64,000 nucleotides of DNA. Source: DATJLY01 sp035532935. Its GTDB lineage: Bacteria > Pseudomonadota > Alphaproteobacteria > ATCC43930 > CGMCC-115725. A model generated the notes under the pieces. It searched no databases, was not told the DNA's origin, and worked only from the letters and a program-made list of their open reading frames with translations. The stretch is from positions 1 through 64,000 of the forward strand of contig DATKQE010000109.1 in NCBI GenBank assembly GCA_035532935.1, written 5' to 3'. This document shows, in pieces, positions 57,165 through 64,000 of the stretch. The translations under genes were made by a program, and so were the position numbers. How positions within the stretch are numbered: the stretch's first letter is position 1; each line of letters begins with the position of its first letter.

Positions 57165-58865
57165 TCAGCGCGTCAGTTCGACATTGAGGATGGCGGTCTT
57201 GCCGTCCTTCATCGCCTTGAGCGACGATTCGAGCGCGCCCTTGAGCTGGGACGCCTTCTCGACCTTGACGCCGTGCTGGCCGAAGGGCTTGCCGAGCTCG
57301 GCGTAATCGGGCCCGTCGATGTGGACGCCGTGATAGATGTCGGCGCCCTGCGCCACGCCGTCGGCGTAGTGGTGGACATGTCCCTTCTGCATCGCCGCGT
57401 ATTTGTGGTTGTTCATCACCACGACCATCAGCGGGAGCGCGTTGCCCTTTGAGGCGCCCAGCCCCTGCACCACGGGATTGTAGAGGAACGAGCCGTCGCC
57501 GACGATCAGCGCCACCGGCCGCTTCGGCGCGGCGAGCTTGACGCCCAAGGCCATGCCCAGGCCCTGGCCCAGCCCGCCACCGACGCGGAAATAGCTCTGC
57601 GGATCGGTCCACGGCAGTTGCTGCTGCAACTGCGGCGAGTGGGTGATGGTCTCCTCGACATAGATCGAGTCGGCCGGCATCACCGTGCGCATCGCATCGA
57701 CGAGTGCGAGAGGCTCGACGCCGGTGCCGTTGTTGCGGGCCTTGACTTCGGCCGCCAGCTCGTCGGCGACCATCTTGTCATGCTCGCGCTGCCAGCGGGC
57801 GTGCCGGTCGGCGTTCTTCGCTGCGGTGGCGCCGGCCGAACGCGCCGCCTCGAGAATGAGCCGCAGCGAGGCCGCGACATTGCCTTCGAGATAATGGTCC
57901 GCCTGCAGGCTCTGATAGACCATCTGATGCTTGAGGGGATTGGAATCGATGACGACGACGGTGCCGGTGGTAGGCTTGCGGCTGGGCGGGTACCACGGCG
58001 CCTTGCAGCTCACCAGGAGGACGAGATCGGAATCCTTCAGGTACTTGTCGATGGCGGAGCCCAAGTGCAGCGGATGGTTCTTGGGGAAGTTGGCAAAGGC
58101 GGTGCTGCGGCCGCTGCCCACCGGGATGCCGAAGAGATCGGCGAGTTCGACGAGCGCCGCGAACGCGGCGGGATCGCGGCCCACCGTGTCGGTCAGGATC
58201 ACCGGGCTCTTGGCGGCGATGATGAGCTTGACGATCCGCTCGACGTCGTCGGCGGCGGCTTGCGTCTTGGGCGGGGCGGGAATTTTGCGGCGCTGCGCAG
58301 GCGGCGTCCATTCATGCAGCATGGTCTCGAGCGGCACGTTGAGATAGACCGGGCCCATCGGCGTGCGCTGCGCGAACTCCATCGCGCGGATGACGGACTC
58401 GTAGAGCGTATAGATGCTGCCGACCTGCGTCGCCCACTTGGTTACCGGCTCGACCAGGCGCTGCGTCCCGCCGATGATGCTGAGGCTGCGATACCATTGC
58501 GGTTCGATGGGAAGGTTCGGATTCTCGCCGAAGGTCAGCGACTCGCCCGACATGATCACCATCGGCACCTCGGCGAGGACGGCCGAATGCATGCCGGCGG
58601 TGCCTTGGAGCAGACCGGCGCCGGCGTGAAGCAGCACGGGCTGCGGGCGGCCGGTCATCTGGGTGTAGCCTATGGCCATGTCGACGGCCAAGGTCTCGTG
58701 CCAGCAGTCGATATAGCTCGGACCTGGTTGCTGGTTGACCTTCTGCCGCGCGACCGCCTCCCACACCGGCGACCATTCCGATCCCGGCGAGGAGATGATG
58801 TAGTCGGCCCCAACCGTGCGGAACGCCTCGAGAATCGCCTCGCCGCCGTCGCAGTACTGTTTCAT
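57165..58865 (-). CDS. thiamine diphosphate-dependent enzyme (acetolactate synthase/benzoylformate decarboxylase-like)
   Basis: A 566-residue three-domain ThDP enzyme. The catalytic Glu is Glu57 in DCWHETLAVDMAIGYTQ. The central domain follows at about 195-330. The ThDP/Mg motif begins GDGSFLYN near residue 455 and ends VVVMNNHK. Its first domain (HAGAGLLQGTAGMHSAVLAEVPM, in part) is of acetolactate-synthase style, but no small regulatory subunit is nearby, so a catabolic lyase or decarboxylase is likelier. ATG 58865 follows GGGGAGGAG. Two paralogous binding-protein genes flank it, suggesting that it degrades the imported compound. Confidence 0.9.
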   Translation of the reverse strand: MKQYCDGGEAILEAFRTVGADYIISSPGSEWSPVWEAVARQKVNQQPGPSYIDCWHETLAVDMAIGYTQMTGRPQPVLLHAGAGLLQGTAGMHSAVLAEVPMVIMSGESLTFGENPNLPIEPQWYRSLSIIGGTQRLVEPVTKWATQVGSIYTLYESVIRAMEFAQRTPMGPVYLNVPLETMLHEWTPPAQRRKIPAPPKTQAAADDVERIVKLIIAAKSPVILTDTVGRDPAAFAALVELADLFGIPVGSGRSTAFANFPKNHPLHLGSAIDKYLKDSDLVLLVSCKAPWYPPSRKPTTGTVVVIDSNPLKHQMVYQSLQADHYLEGNVAASLRLILEAARSAGATAAKNADRHARWQREHDKMVADELAAEVKARNNGTGVEPLALVDAMRTVMPADSIYVEETITHSPQLQQQLPWTDPQSYFRVGGGLGQGLGMALGVKLAAPKRPVALIVGDGSFLYNPVVQGLGASKGNALPLMVVVMNNHKYAAMQKGHVHHYADGVAQGADIYHGVHIDGPDYAELGKPFGQHGVKVEKASQLKGALESSLKAMKDGKTAILNVELTR

Positions 58866-58954
58866 AAGCCGCTCCTCCCCATGCTGAATGGCGCGCCATC
58901 ATAGCGTCCCGGCGGCCAGGGAACAGGGTCTTGCAACGGTCGCCTGGCGGCGCG

Positions 58955-59113
58955 CTACCGGTTCAGCGCCACGATCCGGCCGCGCGCGGCGAAGCTCGAG
59001 CCGTTCTCGAGATGAAGGTCGGCGACGATGAGCGTCGCCGCGTCCGGCCACCACAAGGCGCCCGTCGCCTCGGCCTCGAGCGCGGCGCCGCGGCGAGCGC
59101 GATCAGGCTCGGC
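58955..59113 (-). pseudogene. truncated PdeM-like metallophosphoesterase (ligase-associated)
   Basis: On the minus strand this stretch encodes ALEAEATGALWWPDAATL, IVADLHLENGSSFAARG and RIVALNR, then TAG at 58957-58955. The ALWWP...LIVADLHLEKGSxFARRG pattern is the beginning of PdeM, the ligase-associated phosphoesterase/nuclease. The usual protein is over 200 residues; here about 45 recognisable residues remain. The final RIVAL might be the later RVIALGD strand joined by deletion. No convincing start codon is present. The two usual partners, exonuclease and ligase, are intact 1.5 kb away, with a binding-protein gene between. Confidence 0.75.
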
Positions 59114-59159
59114 AGGAACCCCGCGAGCGTCGCGCCGCCGCCAGCGGCGCGGCCGGCCG

Positions 59160-60125
59160 TCACTTCGGCAGGAACGCCTCGGTATAGAGCTTCGACATGT
59201 CGGGCGGCGACGCGACGAGCTTCAGATCGACGAATGAGCGCTTGAGATTGGCGAGCGATTCCGCGTCGAACTTGCAATCGTGGCTGAACATGCCGATGGT
59301 GAGGTCGTATTCCTTCGCCATCGCGTTCTGCGAATAGCCGGTCACGGCGCTCTCGATCTTGACTGTCTCGGCCTTGTGCTTGCGCATGTAATCGATCGTC
59401 TCGAGCCAGGCAGCGATGAAGCTGCGGATCGCGGTGGGGTCGCTCGCGATCAGGTGCTTCGTGGCAAAGAGCGTGCCCGCGGCGATATTGCCGACATATT
59501 TCGATACCGGGAACAGCAGCCGCGCCTGCTTCTTCTCTTCCCAGCCGAAGATGTTCGAGGTCACGCTGATGTCGGCGTCGACCGCGTGGGTGCGGAACGC
59601 CGCGATGTCGCCGGCGGCCGAATTGCCGATCGCGACCCGGATCACCCCGTCAGGCCCCCAACCGCGCTCGCGCGCGAGCTGCTGCGCCAGCCAATCGGTG
59701 AGCGAGCCGGTGCTGGAGATGCCGATCTTCTTGCCTTTGAGCTGATCCACCGTGTGGATCGGCGAATCCCACGGCACCGCGATGCCGATGAAGGGGATCG
59801 AAGGGGCGTCGTTGCAGACGGCGATCACCGGCGCGCCCTTGGCGGTGAGCGCCATCAGCGGCCCGGCGGCGACGCCGATATCGATGCTGCCCGCCACCAT
59901 GGCCTGAACCAGCTTACTGCCGCCCGTGAAGTCCGAGATCTTCAAGTCGAGCCCGTGCTTGGCGAAGATGCCCAGCTTCGCGCCGACATTCACCGGCAGG
60001 ATCGGGGAGGCGTTCGAGTCCGCCTTGCCGACATTCAGCGTCGCGGCAGCGGCGGTCGATCCGCCGCCGGGCGATCCCAAGGCGACGGCGAGCACGGCAA
60101 GAAAAAGCGGGTGCAGTCGGATCAT
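59160..60125 (-). CDS. NMT1-like ABC transporter substrate-binding protein (paralogue 2)
   Basis: A 321-residue periplasmic binding protein with a signal peptide ending near STAAA-A (residue 26). It shares many blocks with the product of 56036-57016: GAKLGIFAKHGLDLKI, VAGSIDIGVAAGPLMALTAKGAP (in part), DQLKGKKIGISSTGSLTDWLAQQL and RGWGPDGVIRVA. Both lack neighbouring permease and ATPase genes. ATG 60125 is preceded by GGAACGTTGAGG. It sits 294 bases upstream of the ThDP gene on the same strand, with the broken PdeM fragment between them. Confidence 0.9.
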   Translation of the reverse strand: MIRLHPLFLAVLAVALGSPGGGSTAAAATLNVGKADSNASPILPVNVGAKLGIFAKHGLDLKISDFTGGSKLVQAMVAGSIDIGVAAGPLMALTAKGAPVIAVCNDAPSIPFIGIAVPWDSPIHTVDQLKGKKIGISSTGSLTDWLAQQLARERGWGPDGVIRVAIGNSAAGDIAAFRTHAVDADISVTSNIFGWEEKKQARLLFPVSKYVGNIAAGTLFATKHLIASDPTAIRSFIAAWLETIDYMRKHKAETVKIESAVTGYSQNAMAKEYDLTIGMFSHDCKFDAESLANLKRSFVDLKLVASPPDMSKLYTEAFLPK

Positions 60126-60564
60126 CCTCAACGTTCCACTCCTGTCTTCGCGTGCGTGGCCGTGGTGTCGGGCGCACGCTCGATGATGCTTTCCATGCCG
60201 GGCATGTCCGGCTGCGCTTGCCACCCACCGGCAAGAACGGCTCGGTGCCACCCGCGCGAGAATCGGCGCGGAACATAGCAGCCCGCCCGGGTCGCCGGAA
60301 CCCGTAACGCGGCGCCGACGAGGGCGTTCGCCGGTGCGCCTTCGCCCTGAAGGACGGTGCCCGCACATCCGGCACCCAGATTTGAATCGGCCGCAAGCCC
60401 CGGCGGCGCAATCGCTCCCGGTGGGCCCGGACCGTGTCCCGCGAAGTCTCTCGGCGGGACGAAGCGGTGATGCCCCCCTTCGGTTACATGTGACCAGCGG
60501 GAAGCGGCTCGCAATGCCATCGTTCACGGCTGCGTCTCGCGACGAGAACTCCCATATTCCGCGC
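60126..60564. other. intergenic stretch between divergent genes
   Basis: About 440 bases upstream of both the NMT1-like paralogue 2 and the exonuclease gene. It should contain their promoters. I see short GC-rich inverted repeats but no recognisable gene fragment; the open frame leading into the exonuclease has no family sequence before 60565. Confidence 0.5.
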
Positions 60565-61563
60565 ATGGACGTCGATTGGCTCAAGGTCGTGCCGCGCGGG
60601 CTCTATTGCGTGCCGGGGGATTTCTATGTCGATCCCGCCGGCGCGGTCGACCGGGCGGTGGTGACGCACGGCCACGGCGATCACGCGCGGCCGGGGCATG
60701 GCAGCGTGCTCGCCACGGCCGGGACCATCGCGATCATGCGGCAACGCCTCGGCACTGCCGCCGCAGCAAGCTTCCAGGCTACTGCCTATGGCGAGACGAT
60801 CGACATCGGCGGCGTCGCCGTCACGCTCGTCCCGGCGGGTCACATTCTCGGCAGCGCGCAGATCGTGCTCGAGCATCGCGGCACGCGTGTCGTCGTCTCG
60901 GGCGATTACAAGCGCCGGCTCGACCCGACCTGCGCGCCCTTCGCGCCGCAATCCTGTGACGTCTTCATCACCGAGGCGACGTTCGGGCTGCCGGTGTTCC
61001 GCCATCCCGACGATCGCGGCGAGATCGGCCGGCTCTTGCGTTCGCTCGCGCTCTTTCCCGAGCGCTGCCATCTCGTCGGCGTCTATGCGCTCGGGAAATG
61101 CCAGCGTGTGCTGAGCCTGCTGCGCCAACAGGGATATGACGAACCGGTCTTTCTCCACGGCGCGCTCATGCCGCTGGTGCGGCTCTACGAAGAGCTGGGC
61201 GTCGCGTTCGGGCCGGTGCCTGCGGCTGCGGGGGTCGCGCGCGAGGCGTTGCGCGGCCGGATCGTGCTGGCGCCCCCCTCGGCCGCGTCCGAGCCGTGGG
61301 TGCGGCGCCTGCCCGATCCGGTCGTCGCCATGGCCTCGGGCTGGATGCGGGTGCGGCAGCGGGCGAAGCAGCGCGGCGTCGAGCTGCCGCTCGTCATTTC
61401 CGACCATGCCGATTGGGACGAGCTGACCGCCACCATCGCCGAGTGCGCGCCCGGCGAGGTCTGGGTCACGCACGGCGCCGAGGATGCGCTGTTGCGGCAC
61501 TGCGCGTTGAGCGGCGTCGCCGCCCGCGCGCTGTCGCTGGTCGGTTTCGAGGACGAGGAGTGA
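60565..61563 (+). CDS. ligase-associated DNA exonuclease (metallo-beta-lactamase fold)
   Basis: A 332-residue metallo-beta-lactamase/beta-CASP nuclease of the SNM1/artemis-like, ligase-associated group. The hallmark HGHGDHARPGH (H35, H37, D39, H40) is intact, with VVSGDYKRRLDP, TEATFGLPVF, GVYALGKCQRVLSLL and the C-terminal SDHADWDEL and VWVTHG motifs. Together with the next gene it forms a DNA repair module often completed by Lhr helicase and PdeM. ATG 60565 gives MDVDWLKVVPRGLYCVPGDFYVDP (in part), the normal start. It overlaps the ligase gene by one base (TGATG). Confidence 0.92.
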   Translation: MDVDWLKVVPRGLYCVPGDFYVDPAGAVDRAVVTHGHGDHARPGHGSVLATAGTIAIMRQRLGTAAAASFQATAYGETIDIGGVAVTLVPAGHILGSAQIVLEHRGTRVVVSGDYKRRLDPTCAPFAPQSCDVFITEATFGLPVFRHPDDRGEIGRLLRSLALFPERCHLVGVYALGKCQRVLSLLRQQGYDEPVFLHGALMPLVRLYEELGVAFGPVPAAAGVAREALRGRIVLAPPSAASEPWVRRLPDPVVAMASGWMRVRQRAKQRGVELPLVISDHADWDELTATIAECAPGEVWVTHGAEDALLRHCALSGVAARALSLVGFEDEE

Positions 61564-63125
61564 TGGAGCGCTACGCGGCGCTGCTCGACGCCTTGGTGTT
61601 CATGCCGGCGCGCACCGGCAAGCTGCGGCTGATGCAGGCGTATTTCACCGATGCGCGCGATCCCGAACGCGGCTGGGCGCTCGCCGCGCTCACCGGCGCG
61701 ATCTCGTTCCGCGCGGTGAAGCCGCAGCAGGTGCGGGCGCTGGCGCTCGAGCGCGTCGATGCCGAGCTGTTCGATGCGTCCTACGATTTCGTCGGCGATC
61801 TCGCCGAGACGGTGGCGCTGATCTGGCCGCCGCGCCCCGCCGCCGGCACGGTGCCGGAATTGAGCGCGATCGTCGCCGAATTGGCCGCGGCGACGCGCGC
61901 CGATGCGGGCGCGCGCCTCGCTCACTGGCTCGATCGCCTCGATGCGACCGGACGCTGGGCGCTGTTGAAGCTGGTGACCGGCGGGCTGCGCATCGGCGTC
62001 TCGGCGCGGCTCGCCAAGACCGCGCTCGCCGAGTGGTCGGGCATTTCGCTCGACGAGATCGAGGCGGTATGGCATGGCCTCGCGCCGCCTTACGGCGAGC
62101 TTTTCGCCTGGCTCGAAGGCAAGGCCGCGCGGCCCGAGACGGCGGGGCGGCCCACTTTCACGCCGCTGATGCTGGCCCAGGCGGTGGACGAGGATGCGCT
62201 CGAGGGCCTCGATCCCGCTGCCTATCGCGCCGAGTGGAAATGGGACGGCATCCGCGTCCAACTCGTCGCGCGCGGCGGCAGGCGGCTCTATTCGCGCTCG
62301 GGCGACGACATCGGCGCCGCCTTTCCCGAGGTGGCGGCGGCGCTGCCCGAGGACGTCGTGCTCGACGGCGAGCTTCTGGTCCTGCGCGAGGGTGCGGTCG
62401 CGCCGTTCAACGATCTGCAGCAGCGCCTCAACCGCAAGACGCCGACGCCGCGGCAGCTCAAGGAATTTCCCGCCTGGGTCCGGCTCTACGATCTGCTCGA
62501 GCAGGACGGCGAGGATCTGCGGGCGCTGCCCTTCGACGAGCGCCGGCACCGGCTCGACGCATGGTATCGCGCCGCGCCGCGGCTCAAGATGGATCTCTCG
62601 CCGCTCATTCCGTTCGCGGGCTGGGACGAATTGCGCCGCCTCAAGGACGGGGCGCGTGCCCGCGGCATCGAGGGGCTGATGCTGAAGCGCGGCGATTCGC
62701 CCTATGTGTCGGGCCGCCCGCGAGGCCCCTGGTTCAAATGGAAGCGCGACGCGCTCACCGTCGATGCCGTGCTCATGTATGCCCAGCGCGGCCACGGCAG
62801 GCGCTCGTCCTATTATTCCGATTACACCTTCGGCGTCTGGCAGGCCGGCGCGCTGGTGCCGGTGGGCAAGGCCTATTTCGGCTTCACCGACGAGGAGTTG
62901 CGCCGTCTCGATCGCTGGGTCCGCGAGCATACGGTCGAGCGGTTCGGCCCGGTGCGCGCGGTCGCGCCGGCACTCGTCCTCGAGATCGCCTTCGACAGCG
63001 TGCACCGCTCGCCGCGCCACAAATCCGGTCTTGCCCTGCGCTTTCCCCGCATTCACCGCATCCGCTGGGACAAGCCCGCCGCCGAGGCCGACGCCGTCAC
63101 CGCGCTCGAGCCGCTGGTGACGTAA
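61563..63125 (+). CDS. ATP-dependent DNA ligase (exonuclease-associated type)
   Basis: A 520-residue ATP-dependent ligase. The N-terminal alpha-helical DNA-binding domain (about 1-195) is followed by the nucleotidyltransferase domain, with the adenylated Lys in the KxDG motif of EWKWDGIRVQL. Further motifs are LYSRSGDDI, DGELLVL, GLMLKRGDSPYVSGR and WFKWKRD. The OB domain follows with YTFGVW and EIAFDSVHRSPRHKSGLALRFPRI (in part). It should seal nicks in repair, in addition to the NAD-dependent LigA expected elsewhere. ATG 61563 overlaps the exonuclease stop. No Lhr helicase gene follows in the window. Confidence 0.95.
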   Translation: MERYAALLDALVFMPARTGKLRLMQAYFTDARDPERGWALAALTGAISFRAVKPQQVRALALERVDAELFDASYDFVGDLAETVALIWPPRPAAGTVPELSAIVAELAAATRADAGARLAHWLDRLDATGRWALLKLVTGGLRIGVSARLAKTALAEWSGISLDEIEAVWHGLAPPYGELFAWLEGKAARPETAGRPTFTPLMLAQAVDEDALEGLDPAAYRAEWKWDGIRVQLVARGGRRLYSRSGDDIGAAFPEVAAALPEDVVLDGELLVLREGAVAPFNDLQQRLNRKTPTPRQLKEFPAWVRLYDLLEQDGEDLRALPFDERRHRLDAWYRAAPRLKMDLSPLIPFAGWDELRRLKDGARARGIEGLMLKRGDSPYVSGRPRGPWFKWKRDALTVDAVLMYAQRGHGRRSSYYSDYTFGVWQAGALVPVGKAYFGFTDEELRRLDRWVREHTVERFGPVRAVAPALVLEIAFDSVHRSPRHKSGLALRFPRIHRIRWDKPAAEADAVTALEPLVT

Positions 63126-63141
63126 GATGCCGCGCGCCGCG

Positions 63142-64000
63142 TCAGCCTGCCCCGGCCTTGCCGGCGAGGAGGCGCCGCATCAGTCCCATCGGCACGACGA
63201 GGAGCGCCAGCATCGCCACGGTCACGGCCGAGGCGACCGGCCAGTCGCGGTTGGTGAAGAATTCGTCCCACAAGACCTTGCCGATCATCAGGGTCGAGGG
63301 GCCACCCAGAAGGTCGGGAATGACGAACTCGCCGCACATCGGAATGAATACCAGGAGCGCGCCGGCGACCACGCCCGGCAACGACAACGGCCAGGTCACG
63401 CGCCAGAACGCCGTGATCGGCGGGCAGCCCAGATCGGACGCCGCCTCGAGCAATGTCGGGTCGAGCTTTTCGAGCGCCGCATAAAGCGGCAGCACCATGA
63501 ACGGCAGGTAGGAATAGACGAGCCCCAACTCGACCGAAAAGAGGTTGTTGAGCAATAGCAGCGGCGCATGCACCACGCCCAGGGCGAGCAGCGCCTTGTT
63601 GACGAGCCCGTTGCTGTCGAGGAGCCCGATCCAGGCATAGACGCGGATGAGGAAGCTGGTCCAGAACGGCAGGATCACCAGGAGCAGCAGCCGCGCCCGC
63701 CACGCGCGCGGCGCGCGGACGATGGCATAGGCCATCGGATAGCCGATCGCGAGCGCCACGAGCGTCGCGCCGGCCGCGTAGAGAACGGAGTTGACGAAGG
63801 CACGGAAATAGAGCGGATCGCCGGCGAGCAGCGCGTAATTGTCGAGGCTGCCGCGAAATGCGCCGTGCGCCACCAGCGGCGTATAGGGCGGAATGCCGAT
63901 CTTCTGCTCGGCGAGGCTGATGCCGAGCACGATGAGGAACGGCACGAGGAAGAAAAGGACGAGCCACGCGTAAGGCAGCCCCAGCACCAACGCCCGGCCG
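63142..64000 (-). CDS. spermidine/putrescine-type ABC transporter permease (PotB/PotH-like), start outside window
   Basis: Inner-membrane permease with about six helices. The start region LPYAWLVLFFLVPFLIVLGISLAEQ is typical of PotB/PotH. The EAA loop is EAASDLGCPPITAFWRVTWPLSLPG (in part). VILPFWTSFLIRVYAWIGLLD and GEFVIPDLLGGPSTLMIGKVL (in part) are family hallmarks. The frame runs off the right edge; a TTG at 63990 is possible but the start probably lies just beyond. It converges on the ligase gene with a 16-base gap. A PotC-like permease would be expected downstream but is absent; its ATPase and binding-protein genes probably lie to the right. Confidence 0.92.
   Translation of the reverse strand, partial: GRALVLGLPYAWLVLFFLVPFLIVLGISLAEQKIGIPPYTPLVAHGAFRGSLDNYALLAGDPLYFRAFVNSVLYAAGATLVALAIGYPMAYAIVRAPRAWRARLLLLVILPFWTSFLIRVYAWIGLLDSNGLVNKALLALGVVHAPLLLLNNLFSVELGLVYSYLPFMVLPLYAALEKLDPTLLEAASDLGCPPITAFWRVTWPLSLPGVVAGALLVFIPMCGEFVIPDLLGGPSTLMIGKVLWDEFFTNRDWPVASAVTVAMLALLVVPMGLMRRLLAGKAGAG

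Noticed and set aside
58963..59277. A 104-codon minus-strand frame over the PdeM fragment
   Set aside because: It is a different frame from the PdeM-like sequence and is Arg-rich without recognisable features.

Overview
The window is a very GC-rich bacterial chromosome segment with dense, tightly packed genes. The block mutL, a DUF3035/BamF-like lipoprotein, lspA and ileS, the protein families (MaoC, CaiB/BaiF, several NMT1-like binding proteins, a ligase-associated exonuclease/ligase pair) and the palindromic intergenic repeats point to an alphaproteobacterium, probably of Rhodospirillales or a related soil/water lineage. The taxon is an inference from gene content only. I see no tRNA, rRNA, CRISPR array, transposase gene or phage gene.

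Layout. Bases 1-6339 hold housekeeping genes on the minus strand (mutL, BamF-like lipoprotein, lspA, ileS) and a gene-free stretch with a possible ileS leader. Bases 6340-9741 hold AEC transporter, NiCoT Ni/Co transporter, ribF and a MaoC hydratase. Bases 9977-22511 are mixed metabolism: a Rieske oxygenase, an orphan branched-chain-type binding protein, hisI, UspA, an IlvD/Edd dehydratase, a possible di-iron protein, a RhlE-like helicase, a RidA protein, a DSD1-like PLP enzyme, an FMN 2-hydroxyacid oxidase and a cupin. Bases 22826-22903 encode a 25-residue Lys/Ala histone-tail-like peptide with its own terminator. Bases 22985-34872 hold a COG0523 GTPase, an ABC importer with two permeases but no ATPase, an LVIVD propeller, a DUF3750 lipoprotein with a disturbed start, a CYTH-CHAD protein, an LpxH-like phosphatase coupled to a glycosyltransferase, and small proteins.

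Bases 34888-40797 form a sugar-type ABC operon (binding protein, double ATPase, two permeases) led by an amidase. Bases 40852-44435 hold an NMT1-like binding protein, an NpdG-like F420 reductase, an ABM-fold protein and an enamidase-like amidohydrolase. Bases 44439-55609 are an almost gapless minus-strand catabolic run: Fe-S CCG protein, acyl-CoA ligase, enoyl-CoA hydratase, acyl-CoA dehydrogenase, a 3-hydroxyacyl-CoA dehydrogenase split by an in-frame stop, CoA transferase, quinone oxidoreductase, MFS carrier and ornithine cyclodeaminase homologue. It looks like activation and beta-oxidation-like breakdown of an imported acid.

Bases 56036-60125 hold two paralogous NMT1-like binding proteins flanking a ThDP enzyme. 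Bases 60565-63125 encode the ligase-associated exonuclease and ATP-dependent DNA ligase; a broken fragment of the usual third partner, PdeM, lies at 58955-59113. The right edge cuts a spermidine/putrescine-type ABC permease.
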